Positions 1 through 11,812 of a stretch of 64,000 bases of DNA are shown here, one piece after another. Positions within the stretch are counted from its first letter, which is position 1; each line of letters opens with the position of its first letter. A model generated the notes under the pieces. It did no database searches, was not told the DNA's origin, and saw nothing but the letters and a program-made list of their open reading frames with translations. This DNA comes from Meloidogyne chitwoodi. Lineage: Eukaryota; Nematoda; Chromadorea; Rhabditida; Meloidogynidae. A program made the position numbers and the translations under genes. Location of the stretch: assembly GCA_015183035.1 (NCBI GenBank), contig JACZZP010000009.1, positions 992,001-1,056,000 on the forward strand, read 5' to 3'.

Positions 1-49
1 ACAGGATGTACATGAAATTGCAATAAATGACTTATTGAAATATATATAA
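1..49 (+). CDS. Possible 3' end of a gene entering from the left
   Basis: After an 'acag' that could be a splice acceptor, a frame of 15 codons (QDVHEIAINDLLKYI) runs from base 2 to a TAA at 47-49. The composition is more complex than the AT-rich stretch that follows. It could be the last exon of an upstream gene or chance. From about 50 to 427 I see only AT-rich spacer, which would have to hold the promoter of the next gene. Confidence 0.15.
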   Translation, partial: QDVHEIAINDLLKYI

Positions 50-427
50 CAGCGAGCTAATTTCCATAATTATATTCATAATTTAATTATTGTATTAACG
101 ACTGGACCTCTTCCTTATTATTTTGATATAATTGTATAATTATAAATTTATTGAAATATTCTCGCCTATCGACCTCTATATATTTTTTTGTTTAAAGTTT
201 TAATATATATTATAAATATTAATGCACTCTAATATAAATAATAAAAATGCATTTTTATATATACTCTTTTGACTCAAATATGATAAATTATATTTTATAT
301 GTATTTGTTTTTGATTTACAGCCTTCAATTAGCTATTAGAATGTTTATTGTTTGTATTTAATATTATGAGTGTGTTTTTGTTTTATTTTTTAAGATATCA
401 GTTAAAAATAATTCTCTAAAGGAATAT

Positions 428-1731
428 ATGACAGAAACTGCCAGTCAACAAAATAAACTCCTTTACAGAGAAAGTAAAGAATGGTGCGATGTTGAGCCAA
501 TATACAACACTTTTGAAGAAAATTGTGCTGTAAAAATTGCCATAACTGAAGAATGTAGGTTATAATTTAATTTTTGCAAGATATTTAGATCAATTAAAAA
601 TTTTCTTTTAGTTCGTGACGCGTTTGCTTACTTGCGGGCGATTATGAAAGCAGATGAATTGAGCATACGCGTACTTGATTTAACAAAGACTTGCATTTCT
701 TTAAACGCGGCTAATTACAGTGTTTGGTTTGTCTTTTGGTGTAAAGTTTTAAATGTTCATTTTGAAGGTGTTATCGTCGTAAAGTTTTGCGAGCACTAGG
801 ATTGAGTATTGAGGATGAATTAAAATATTGCGGCACAGTTATTGCTGAAAATCCCAAAAATTATCAAGTTTGGTAAGCATTCAAATGAAAATTTTTATTT
901 TTCTCTCAAGGTATCACAGAAGAGCTATTTTGGATCAATTGGAAGAATATCGATCCGAACTTGAATTCACCACAACAAAACTAAAAGATGATTGTAAAAA
1001 TTACCATGCATGGCAACACAGGTTTCCTTCTTAATATTTAAAAAAAGTTCACATAAATGTTGCTAAAAATATTTAACTAAAATTCTCCATATACAGACAA
1101 TGGGTTGTTGAACGTTTTAATCTCTTCTCAACGAATGAATTGGACTTTGCTGATTCACATATTAATGAAGATATAAGGAATAATTCTGCATGGAATTATC
1201 GATATTTTATTTGCCTAAATTTGAGTGATCGTTTTCAGCAACCTCAATTTTTAAAGGCTGAAATTGAGTCCGAAATTTTATTGCCATTTTAATATTTTGT
1301 AAAATTTAGTTATGTTCTGAAATTTTTACGAATTTCACCTTCTAACGAAAGCGTGTGGAGTTATCTGTCTGGGTAAATTTAGTTTATTTTCTTTCATTTT
1401 TTAATAGGATTCTAATAAATGATGATTTGGGGATGGAAAGGCTTGAAATTGTTAATTTTATGCAAGAGTTGACTTCCAGAGTTCCAAGTTGCCCGTCTCC
1501 TCATTTACATCTTTTTATTATTAATTCATTTATTGAACAAATTCGAAAATGTACAAATTATAAACAAAGAAGTGAATATTCTTTAAATGCTTATCAGGTT
1601 TTCTAACTATTTTTCAAGTGAATATTTTTGTATTTTAGCATCTAAAAATTCTTGAAGAGATGGAACCAACTCGACATAGTTTCTGGCAATACTTGAAAAT
1701 GTTTATTGAAGATTTAGTTGAATCTCCTTGA
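428..1731 (+). CDS. FNTA: Protein farnesyltransferase / geranylgeranyltransferase I alpha subunit
   Basis: Shared alpha subunit of the two CaaX prenyltransferases, which attach farnesyl or geranylgeranyl groups to Ras/Rho-type proteins in the cytosol. I read eight exons: 428-554, 612-726, 768-872, 911-1021, 1097-1267, 1310-1372, 1408-1597, 1639-1731. The spliced protein shows five PFTA repeats with the N-x-x-x-W-x-x-R signature: NYSVWCYRRKVL, NYQVWYHRRAIL, NYHAWQHRQWVV, NNSAWNYRYFI and NESVWSYLSGIL, in the usual order. The start is the first ATG giving the family N-terminus (LYRESKEWCDVEPIY). The fifth intron uses a weak donor (gtccga), needed to give AEIDYVLKF. NAA30 follows on the same strand 198 bp later, so a shared operon is possible. 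About 330 residues, close to the family length. Confidence 0.93.
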
Positions 1732-1929
1732 CTTGAAGATTTAAATATGTTCTTAAAAATATGAAAATTTAAGAAAAATTTTTCCAAATGTTTATCTATA
1801 ATAATTTTGATGTTTTACATATTTAATAAATTATTTTATTATTTTCAGTTTCATTTTGATAAAAAAATAGAGTTTTTCGATAATTTTGATATTTATTTGA
1901 TTTCATAAATTAAATTTTGAGCCAAGAAG

Positions 1930-3028
1930 ATGAATGATTGTAAAACCTGTACGACTTGTTTTAAGGAAAATGAATCACTTAATGTTTGCTTTACTATTTG
2001 TTTTTTTTTTTGTAATTCTTCTTGTTTAGATAGATATTTATCCGGTCAAGCATCCTCGGAAGGATTTATGCGATGAAGATATTTTGATCAAAACAATTTT
2101 ACCGGATGGTAGGAAGGTGAAATTTGAATCGTATAAGGGTGAAGAACAAATGGCGGAGATTATGGCATTAATGAGGAAGTGATTATTTATTGAAAACGGG
2201 ATTATCTTGACTTAAATTTGCAGGGAGTTGAGTGAGCCATATTCTATTTACACTTATCGTTATTTCATCTATTGTTGGCCAGAGCTTTGTATTTTGGTAT
2301 TAATGATTTTTGATAAAACATTTAAATTGTTTAGGCAATGGACTCAACAACAAATTCGGTAATAGGTGCAATTGTGGGAAAACTAGACCAACGACAATCC
2401 GAAGATGTGAATTTATCTCGGAGTCAAGGTTTTTTGATATTTGAGTAAAATTAAAATTTGTTTATTTTTTGGTTATATTGCAATGCTTGCCGTAGAAAAA
2501 TCATTTAAAAATATGGGTATTGGAACAATACTGGCACGGGCTATTATCCGAGCTATGGTGAATCGTGGATGTGATGAGGTTTGGTTTTGTAAATTACGTG
2601 CTATAACAAATATTGGAATAATTATTGGAATTCTTACTTTTATTCGTCCATAAAAAATAAAATGTTAAATGCTGTATCGTTATTTTCTCGATTAATAGAT
2701 TTTTGCACGCGACATTTTGGTTATTTTTTTTATAGACCAGTAAAAGTAAGGATTACCAATCGTTTTGTAGATTGTTCTGGAAGCGGAGGCAAGCAACAAC
2801 ACTTCTTTGGCACTTTATGCTCGGCTAGGTTTTATCCGTGAATCGCGTCTTTTTCGTTACTATATGAGTGGTTCTGATGCTTTTCGGTTAAAACTTTATT
2901 TATCGCAGACTTCTCGTGTGGAAAATAATGAACTCAAAAAAGAACCTTCTGATGTAACTGAACTAATTTCGACTGTTTTCATTAAAGACGATTTATGTGA
3001 AAAAGATAAACAGCAAGAGCTTATCTGA
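1930..3028 (+). CDS. NAA30: N-alpha-acetyltransferase 30, NatC catalytic subunit
   Basis: GNAT-family enzyme that acetylates N-terminal Met followed by a hydrophobic residue, on ribosome-bound chains. Exons: 1930-1983, 2030-2178, 2224-2296, 2335-2428, 2472-2578, 2771-3028. Family signatures are clear: [20 protein letters not shown], then GAIVGKLD, then [11 protein letters not shown] with the acetyl-CoA loop NMGIGTILA, then [20 protein letters not shown] and [18 protein letters not shown]. The fourth intron has a GT donor at 2429, but the only position that keeps GYIAM in frame ends it in TG, not AG (base 2471). That is a noncanonical splice site, a sequencing error, or a mutation. The N-terminus before IYPVKHP is a short poorly conserved exon, and its ATG is less certain. 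The 40-residue tail after LSQTS is divergent. Confidence 0.9.
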
Positions 3029-3473
3029 AATTATATTTTTGTTTTCATATTATTTTTAGTTTTTACATAAAATAAATATTATAAAATATTTGAATTTCAC
3101 TTAAAAAGGTTAAACACCCTTTAAGTTTCTTTAAAAATTAGGCTATAGAAGATTGAGAGATTACACGTATATTTTGCATGTCCAATTTGAGGCCATTGTG
3201 AAACTGCGACTAAATTTAGCACCCATACTCTTAAGTTCGGACTCTAACGCTGTTCGGAAATTTGAAAGAGAGAAGATATTGCTAACAAGTAAGTTGCTTG
3301 TTTTAAATCCGTATTAATTATATAGAATATTTTGTATTTTATAGTTAGGCTTTTCTATTAATAATCTTACTAGTTGAATAGTCATAAATGTAAATAATCG
3401 ATTCAAGGCTCTAGTTTAAGTAAACTTATAAGAAATATGATTTATTAAAATTAAATTTAGTTGAAGAACATTC
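3029..3473 (+). other. Spacer upstream of SPT2 with candidate trans-splice acceptor
   Basis: No coding frame of note. A patch at about 3140-3300 is less AT-rich than its surroundings and could be promoter or noncoding transcript. At 3451-3460 the sequence ttaaatttag precedes the SPT2 start by 13 bases. That matches the T-rich/AG acceptor used for nematode spliced-leader addition, but no spliced leader can be seen from DNA alone. Confidence 0.35.
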
Positions 3474-5955
3474 ATGGATTTTAAAAAATTGTATGAAAGA
3501 GCTCAAAGAAATGCCCGAGAGCAGGAAAAAAAAGTTAAAGAAGCAGCTCGTGAAATGGAGACTAGTAAACGCAAGCAAGAAGAGCTAATTACAATTGAAA
3601 GATCACGAGAAAAATTTGATTTGAAAAGAAAGATTCTTCAGCATAAACCAGAAATTAAAAATTCAGCAGAACAAAAAAAGGTTTTTAATTTTATTTATTT
3701 TAAAATAGTAAATTTAAGGATCTTGTCATACCAAAAAAAGCTTCTCAAACGTCAGAGAATAATATTCGTTCTTTTAAAAATCAAAATTGCGTTGATGAAA
3801 AGAAAATAAACCATTTAAATGATAATATTAATAAATCTATTTCGCACTCACAAAATAACTACCATAAAGGGAACTCTTTGAAAAAAGTTAACAAAACAGA
3901 ATTTCTTGTTAAAAATTCAAAAGCACCAGCTATTTCAAATTCGCAAGTAAGAATTAATATTTTTTCACAAATTTAAATAATGTATTAGAAAAACTAGAAT
4001 ATAAATATTTTTTGTTTTTTATTTTCTCATCGAAAATCTTTCTTTTTTTATTAATTAAAATCTCAGAACTTCAACAGTTTATTAAAACAAGCAGAGAGAA
4101 ATGATGCAACGGCTGTAGAGAATTTATTTAATGAAGTTGAATCTTCCTCATCATTAAATAAAAAATTATCTGTTCCAGTCAAACAAAAGAAAGTATTAGC
4201 ATCAGAAGAGTTGGGTGTTACTGCTGGATTGAATCTTTCACATTTTGCTGCCCGAGAAAAACAAAAGGAAATTAAGCAAAAAAATAAAATTGAATCAAAA
4301 ATGACTAATTGTGAACGTGCTGCTTTAGATTTGCAAAAATCGTTTAATTTTAATTTTTTATAAATGTTTATTTTAATTTTTAGTTCAAAAATGAACAAAA
4401 CTAACACAAAAATGTCTCTTCAAAATCAAAAATTAATAAATTCCCAATTTCCAACAACAAAAAATAATTTACAATCTTCTACAAATGCTAATTCAATTCA
4501 AAAAAAACTTTCTTCATTGCCAAAAAGTGACCGTGAAAAACAGGAATTAACACTGACAAATAAGCCAATTATTAACAAAACAATAACAAAAAAGTTCTTA
4601 TATTTTTCGTTAAAATATTTTTTAATATTTTAGAAATAATAATAAAGTCAGAATCTCTTTACCTTCAAAAACATTTGCTAATAAAACAACAAACAATATC
4701 TCAATAAACTCTCATCCAGATTTTATTATTTCTCAAAATCCCTCAAAAAAATATTTACCCGGTGATATTCGTTATCAAGGCCCAAATCAAAGTAACAAAA
4801 ATAATTCTTTACAACAAAAACCAGGTTTTTTTTAATAACATATATTTAATTAATTTTTAGTAATTTCTTTAACTAAAAAAAGTATTTCTCTTCCTTCAAC
4901 CGAGAAAATACAACAAAAAACAGAAAAGTATGTTTTAGATTTTTAACTTAAAAAATATATTTTTATTAATATATTTAAATTTTTTAGACAAAAAACAGCG
5001 ATTTCGAATACTGCTTCTTTGAATAAAAAATCTAACAATAACATTATTACTTCATTTGTACAAAAAAATCAATCAAATATTAACAAAAAGCAATTACTAA
5101 TTGAGAATAAAAATAAAATTAAAACACCTTTACAAAATGATAGATTGAAAGAATTACCTTTAAATAATAATAGAATAATTAAAAATAATATGTCAGATGA
5201 AAGACCTTTAAAATCTAATGGAATTAACCAATTGAAAAGACCTTCAAAACCTGATGGGATTAGTCTTGCACATATCAAACGAGAATCTATTAATCGTCAT
5301 CAAATGCTTCAAAATATAAGGTTTTCTCAATTTAGATTATTAAATATAATTTAATTTTTATAATAAATATTTTTAAAGGAAAGGAAATTCATCATCAAAT
5401 AGTAGCAAGAAAACGATGAGATATGCCAATTATAGTGAAACTGAAGATGATGACGACGATGAGGATGAAGGTGGAGGATATGGCGAGGAATATGATAGCG
5501 ATTTAGCAGATTTTATTGATGATAGCATGGTTGATGATCTTCAAAGAGAAGATTTGGAGGAAACATTAAGGTTTTATAACTTTTAATTCATAAATATTGT
5601 AAAAACTCCCTTAGAGATTATTTTCTTATTCTAAATATTATAAGCAATATAATTCTTATATAAAAGGTCGAAAGAATAATATTAAATCATGCCAAAATTC
5701 TCTTTCCTTTAAATATTTTACTGAAATTATTATTTTATTAAAAATTATTTATTATAACAAAATGATAATTTTTATTTAAGGCTCATTAATCCACGTTACA
5801 ACAAACAGAAATGGCTCGTTCGAGAACGAATGATCGATGATCGTCGAATGGATTCTAAATTTAAAGATGTTGAATTGGAAGAACGTCGCTCAGCTAAATA
5901 TGGCCTTGTTGAAGATTTAATTGAAGCAAAACGGGGAAGTAAAGCTCTAGCCTAA
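3474..5955 (+). CDS. SPTY2D1: SPT2 chromatin protein (SPTY2D1 homologue)
   Basis: Histone H3-H4 chaperone linked to transcription elongation in the nucleus. Exon 1 (3474-3680) encodes the conserved N-terminus MDFKKLYERAQRNAREQEKK, a charged helix. The next exons (3719 to about 3945, 4067-4341, 4384 to about 4592, then several more to 5320) encode a long low-complexity N/K/S-rich middle that is poorly conserved, as is normal in the family. The C-terminal exons from about 5380 carry the SPT2 domain: an acidic stretch (ETEDDDDDEDEGGG), DSDLADFIDDSM, then LINPRYNKQKWLVRERMIDD and ERRSAKYGLVEDLIEAKRG, ending with TAA at 5953-5955. The Asn/Lys codons of the middle are almost all AT-rich. The gene is convergent with AUH. 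Confidence 0.88.
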
Positions 5956-6374
5956 CTTTAAAAAATATGTGATAAAATTTTGGTAATGTGAGATTTAAAT
6001 TATATTATACATAAATATTTCAGAAAATTGAATGTTCTAAATACATATAATAAAAACCTGGATTTTTCATTCTATTGTCCACAACTAGATAGAAATTTAA
6101 TAAACGAAATTATGTCAGAATTGAAATTTTCAAAATAATTTTAGTGGGTATTTTTTATTTACACATTCTTTTTAATATTTACTGTACCAGGATTTAGAAC
6201 AAAAATAAATATCTCTTATTCCCATAAAAATCCAGGTTGCCACTTAAAGTCACACAAATTAGTCATAATTGAATAATATTGGGAGAGACCACTAATACAT
6301 ATATTTAAAATTATTTACTACATAGTCTCTCTATTTATTACAACTTTTTTATTTCTAATATTATCTGTAATCAT

Positions 6375-6976
6375 TAAGGGGCGGATTTTTAGTCAAAATA
6401 AAATTGCAAAATAGTCGCCTAAAATAGTCACTAAAAATCCAAAATAGTCACCAAAAAAGTCACAAAAAATCAAGTTTAAAATACAAAAATGTGTATAAAA
6501 AAAATTTTTTTTAATCTAAATAAGGTCAAAACAAAAAATACTAGTCATTTTTTTTGTCATTTTTTAAATTATAAACGCAGATTAAATATTTCTCAAAATT
6601 GGCTTAGTAAAGCATTCGTTTCTTATGAAAAAATGTCAGTAAGCGACAAAGTGACAAAATGCCACAAAGAAAAAATTGACAAAATGCCAGATAAATTTTT
6701 TTTATTTTTAAGAAAAGTTGAAAGAAAAATTGAAAAATTGTTTAAACTTAAGAAGTTTTCCAACTTTTTATAAATTTTTCTGATTTTTAGGCATAAATAT
6801 CTTGAAAAAGCACAAAAAAGTCAAAAATAATACCAAAAAGTCTAAAATAGTCCAAAATAGTCAAATAAAAGTCGTTCAATACTCTTCCAACCGAGCTAAA
6901 AACACGTTTTTTGAACGTTTTACGTTATGCCAATGTCGCAAAAAAAAAAGTCATTTGACTAAAAATCCGCCCCTTA
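6375..6976. mobile_element. hAT-like nonautonomous DNA element (MITE) with perfect TIRs and 8 bp TSD
   Basis: The ends are a perfect 23 bp inverted repeat: taaggggcggatttttagtc plus aaa at 6375-6397, and its reverse complement at 6954-6976. The element is flanked by an exact 8 bp direct repeat GTAATCAT (6367-6374 and 6977-6984). Subterminal regions hold many copies of AAAATAGTC/AGTCAC-type words. No transposase is encoded; the two small open frames inside are A-rich and look spurious. The 8 bp duplication and subterminal repeats fit hAT best; Merlin also makes 8-9 bp duplications. It lies between the convergent SPT2 and AUH genes. The flanking stretches 5956-6374 and 6977-7277 hold no gene I can see, only 3' untranslated-type sequence. 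Confidence 0.85.
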
Positions 6977-7277
6977 GTAATCATATCTTGGAAACTTTTA
7001 AATGTTGCATTCCTATTTCTAAACGAATTAATTCCAAAATTGCCTTTTTAAATATCAGTTTTAGTTCGCCTTTTAATAATTTCTTAAATTTTTTTCAAAA
7101 AATCAGAATATAAAATATTATGAAAAAGTCTCACATTCATGAGCGCAGTTCTTATGTTAAAAAAAAAATAAAAATCTGAATTATATTTTGGAAAATAAAT
7201 CTTAAGTTCGAATACTATTATATCAACAAGATAAAAATATGAAATTACAACATTGTGGAAACAACAGAATTTTTGTC

Positions 7278-8547
<1,270 letters not shown>

Positions 8548-8740
8548 GGCGAGAATGAAAATGTTATAATACTACACATTTTTAATATACACATGTGAAA
8601 AATAAATGATTAAGAAAATAAATATATATGTACATATATATAATATATTTGTTATAATATCAAAACTAGAATGAGAAAAATTTTAATAAAAAGAATTTAA
8701 TTTCCAATTTGTCAATTGAAAATATATATCACACCATTTC

Positions 8741-11010
8741 TTATTTTTCATTGATTTGTTCATATCGAAGACGTATTTTCTCCAAAATAGCTAATTTATT
8801 ATTATGTGCAACATTTTCTTTTGCATTTTTTGTTGTAATCATCCCTAGTCCTGCACAATCATTTTTTATAGTTGTTTCAATCTTTAAAAATTGCATAAAA
8901 TTTCAAAAAATTTTAAAATTATTTACTGGGTTTTTCCTTCCTTGATTATTCTTTCCAAGTCCTTGTCCTTCACTCCAACCCATTCCTTTTAATAATTTAA
9001 ATCCTTTATTAGTTTCAGAAATTTCTTTTTGTATTGATGAAACTGTAGAATGTAAATGGACTGTATCTGCTGAACATCCTATAATTTAAAAAAAGATTAA
9101 ATGTAAAAATAAAGGCTTGAATTAATGAAAATAATTAAATAACAAAAATATACATATAATAATTTTATAAATTTAATTATTAAAAAATAAACCAGGAACA
9201 GGTGCAGCTTTACATGATGCATAAATTCCACCAGCTTCATTTATTTTATTATTTGTTGCTTGTAATAAAGCTGAGTTTAATTCCTTTCTTTGTTTTGTTC
9301 TATCCAAATATTTTTCTTTATTTTGTGAATTAAAATCCTTGAAAAAAATAAAAATCATTTTAATTAAAAAAATTTTTCAACTTGATCGTGATCTAATAAT
9401 CCATATTGCTGCTTAAGTGATCTTAATTGACGATGATACTCAGAATTCTTGGAATATTTTTTGACATTTTTTTCTGAACTAAAAATATGAAAAAATGGCA
9501 TAAAATGAAAAGAATTGATATAATAAATAATAATCAAATTTGGGTTTTAAATAAACTAAAGAATTAAATAAACTATAAAAAAAGAATAATCTTATAATAT
9601 AATATTTTTAGCTTTAAATCTATTCAAATAAATTAAAAAATAAAATTATCACCTTTGATTTAAAGAATTAATAATTCCAGGTTCACAACCTTGACAAGTA
9701 TTTAGTCCACGATGTATATGAAAATATAATAAATAAGAGTGATAAATTTGTATTTGATCACCATGGGAAAGAAAGTATTCTTCATTTATCTAAAAAATAA
9801 AGATTTTAAATGCCTTAAAAAAACTCACAAAAATTTGTTTTCCATTTAATTTCAAAATAATTAAATCAATTTTAACCATTAATTTATAAATTCCACTATT
9901 TTCTTCTTCAGAATAATTTATTAAAAATAATATTTCTTTTTCAAAATTCAACTCAGAATTTGATAATTGAATATCAGAATTTTGCCCAAAACCTACAGAA
10001 GCACCCAAAATTGTTATAATGTGTAAATTATTTGAAGGAAATTCCAGTAAACGAATACAAGAAGCATTAGAGGAAATTTGTTCTAGAAAATATCATTAAT
10101 TTAAACAATTAATTTTAAAGAAAACAAATAAAATGTTCTTTCACATAAAAATTTTGTTTTGAATTACAATAAAAGTAAAAATTAACCTTCTTCATCCATT
10201 CGTCTAGACATTTCTTCATATGTCCAAAAATTATTTCCTTCATTTAATTCATCATTGCTAGACAAAGTTTGATCAAAATAAGTATGTTTATTATTATTAT
10301 TATAAACCTTAATTTAAATTATTTAAAAATAATTTTTACAAAAATGAATACATTAAAATCATCATAAATTTCCTCATCAAACAATATTTTCCTTTTCTTT
10401 GATTTATTAGAATAATCACCAGCAAAAAACGAACATTTATCAACTAAATCAAAAAGTATCTCTGTAATTACAATATCCTCTAATTTGGCATCCTTGAATA
10501 AATTATTTCTAAAATATTAAAAAAATCGAACCAAAACAAAATTTTCGCCAAACAAATCTATAGCTCTATGCTTATAACACGCTTTCGTCCATTCATCATT
10601 TTCAGCTTTGTTTGAATATATATCATAATTTTTAGTTTGTTCATTATAGCAATAATACAATTGAGTGGTAGGATGAAAATATAACGAAGATTTCTAAAAA
10701 TAGAAAATATTGTATAATTTTCAGAAAAAGTCAAAAAAAAATATTAAGAAAATATTTACAATCGTTAAAAATATTAATCAAAAATAATGTTTAAATTAAT
10801 AACCGGATAATAGAAATATCCTGTATCATGATTATAATAAGCATCATACTCATTATAATATACAAAACCTGGCAGAACATTTTCAAAAACAAATTGTGAA
10901 GCTGTTTGGGAAACGAGATCTGCGACAGATAATTCCTGAAATTAAAATATGAGGCTCAATTAGATATTAACCTCTATAGAAGCATCCTCAGTTATAGTAA
11001 CCCAATCCAT
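8741..11010 (-). CDS. AGGF1: AGGF1-like protein with OCRE, FHA and G-patch domains
   Basis: Spliced minus-strand gene, start MDWVTITEDAS at 11010-11008, stop at 8743-8741. Domain order is that of AGGF1. An OCRE-type aromatic repeat comes first (FVYYNEYDAYYNHDTGYFYY, then SLYFHPTTQLYYCYNEQ). A central FHA-like part follows (INEEYFLSHGDQIQIYHSYL and HIHRGLNTCQGCEPG). The C-terminal G-patch reads LLKGMGWSEGQGLGKNNQGR, followed by IETTIKNDCAGLG. The family is known as an angiogenic factor in vertebrates, but OCRE plus G-patch domains point to an RNA-processing role, which is my inference for a nematode. Several introns are a little longer than the window's norm. It may head an AGGF1-AUH operon. 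Confidence 0.85.
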
Positions 11011-11549
11011 TTTAATAAAATAAATTGCAGAAACTTAAAAATTTATTATATATACATATATTGCATTATTTTGAAAATACTTTTTCACTGATATAAGTCA
11101 AAGTTCTGAAACATTTAATAAATGCCAAAATGTAATTTATGTCTTTGTTAATTTTATCCTAATACAACCATAAAAAAAAAAGATTAAAGTTTATAATTTT
11201 AAAATTTTTATGCTTAATATGTACTTTTTGATCAATATCTAATCCCTTTGATAGTAAACAAATACAGTTAATCGATGAATAAAATTTTATATAATTCAAA
11301 TTTACAAATCAAAATTATTGTCACAATAAAACAGGCAGGCATTTGTTAAACATAGAATATTTGTAGATAATGATTTAAACCATTTAATAGTTCACTTAAT
11401 ACATTACTGAAAAACCAACAGTTTGATAAAATTGTCAAGAATTTTCGTTTACACCAAAATTTACATTTTTACCAAGTTATTAGTAGTCGGTGAACTTATT
11501 AAATGTTATATGATTGTACAATTGGGAAAAAGATTAAAGCCTTAAATCG

Positions 11550-11776
11550 GGTCCACCCCTGAATATCACTTAAGCCAATTGCCAATTCGGTCAAATCTCT
11601 TACAACTAGTTGGTCCCGTGCAAACTTGGAACTATTGGGGGTGTTCTATTACTTATGCATTTTAGAGCCCATGGCCAGCTGGTTTTCGTGCAAACTTGGA
11701 CCTATTGGGAGTTTTTTTCTTGACCAAATTGGCAATTGGACCAATTGGAGAAAGTGATACTCAGGGTTGATCCCCC
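11550..11776. mobile_element. Small MITE with degenerate TIRs and 8 bp target duplication
   Basis: The ends form an imperfect inverted repeat: ggtccacccctgaatatcac at the left, and gggggatcaaccctgagtat (reverse complement) at the right. The outer flanks are an exact direct repeat TTAAATCG (11542-11549 and 11777-11784). Further inside, caattgccaattcggtcaa pairs with ttgaccaaattggcaattg. The middle holds two diverged direct copies of a unit containing cgtgcaaacttgga (about 11612-11646 and 11680-11713). The decay suggests an old insertion. It sits in the 800 bp spacer between the RacGAP stop (11813) and the AGGF1 start (11010). The remainder of that spacer, 11011-11541, is AT-rich with nothing I recognise and would hold the AGGF1 promoter. 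Confidence 0.7.
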
Positions 11777-11812
11777 TTAAATCGAACGAAAGACAATGTC
11801 AAAAAAATATAT

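Noticed and set aside
6489..7113. Two open frames inside and just past the hAT-like element
   Set aside because: They are Lys/Asn-rich translations of A-rich repeat words, have no domain, and one runs past the element end. No transposase motif.
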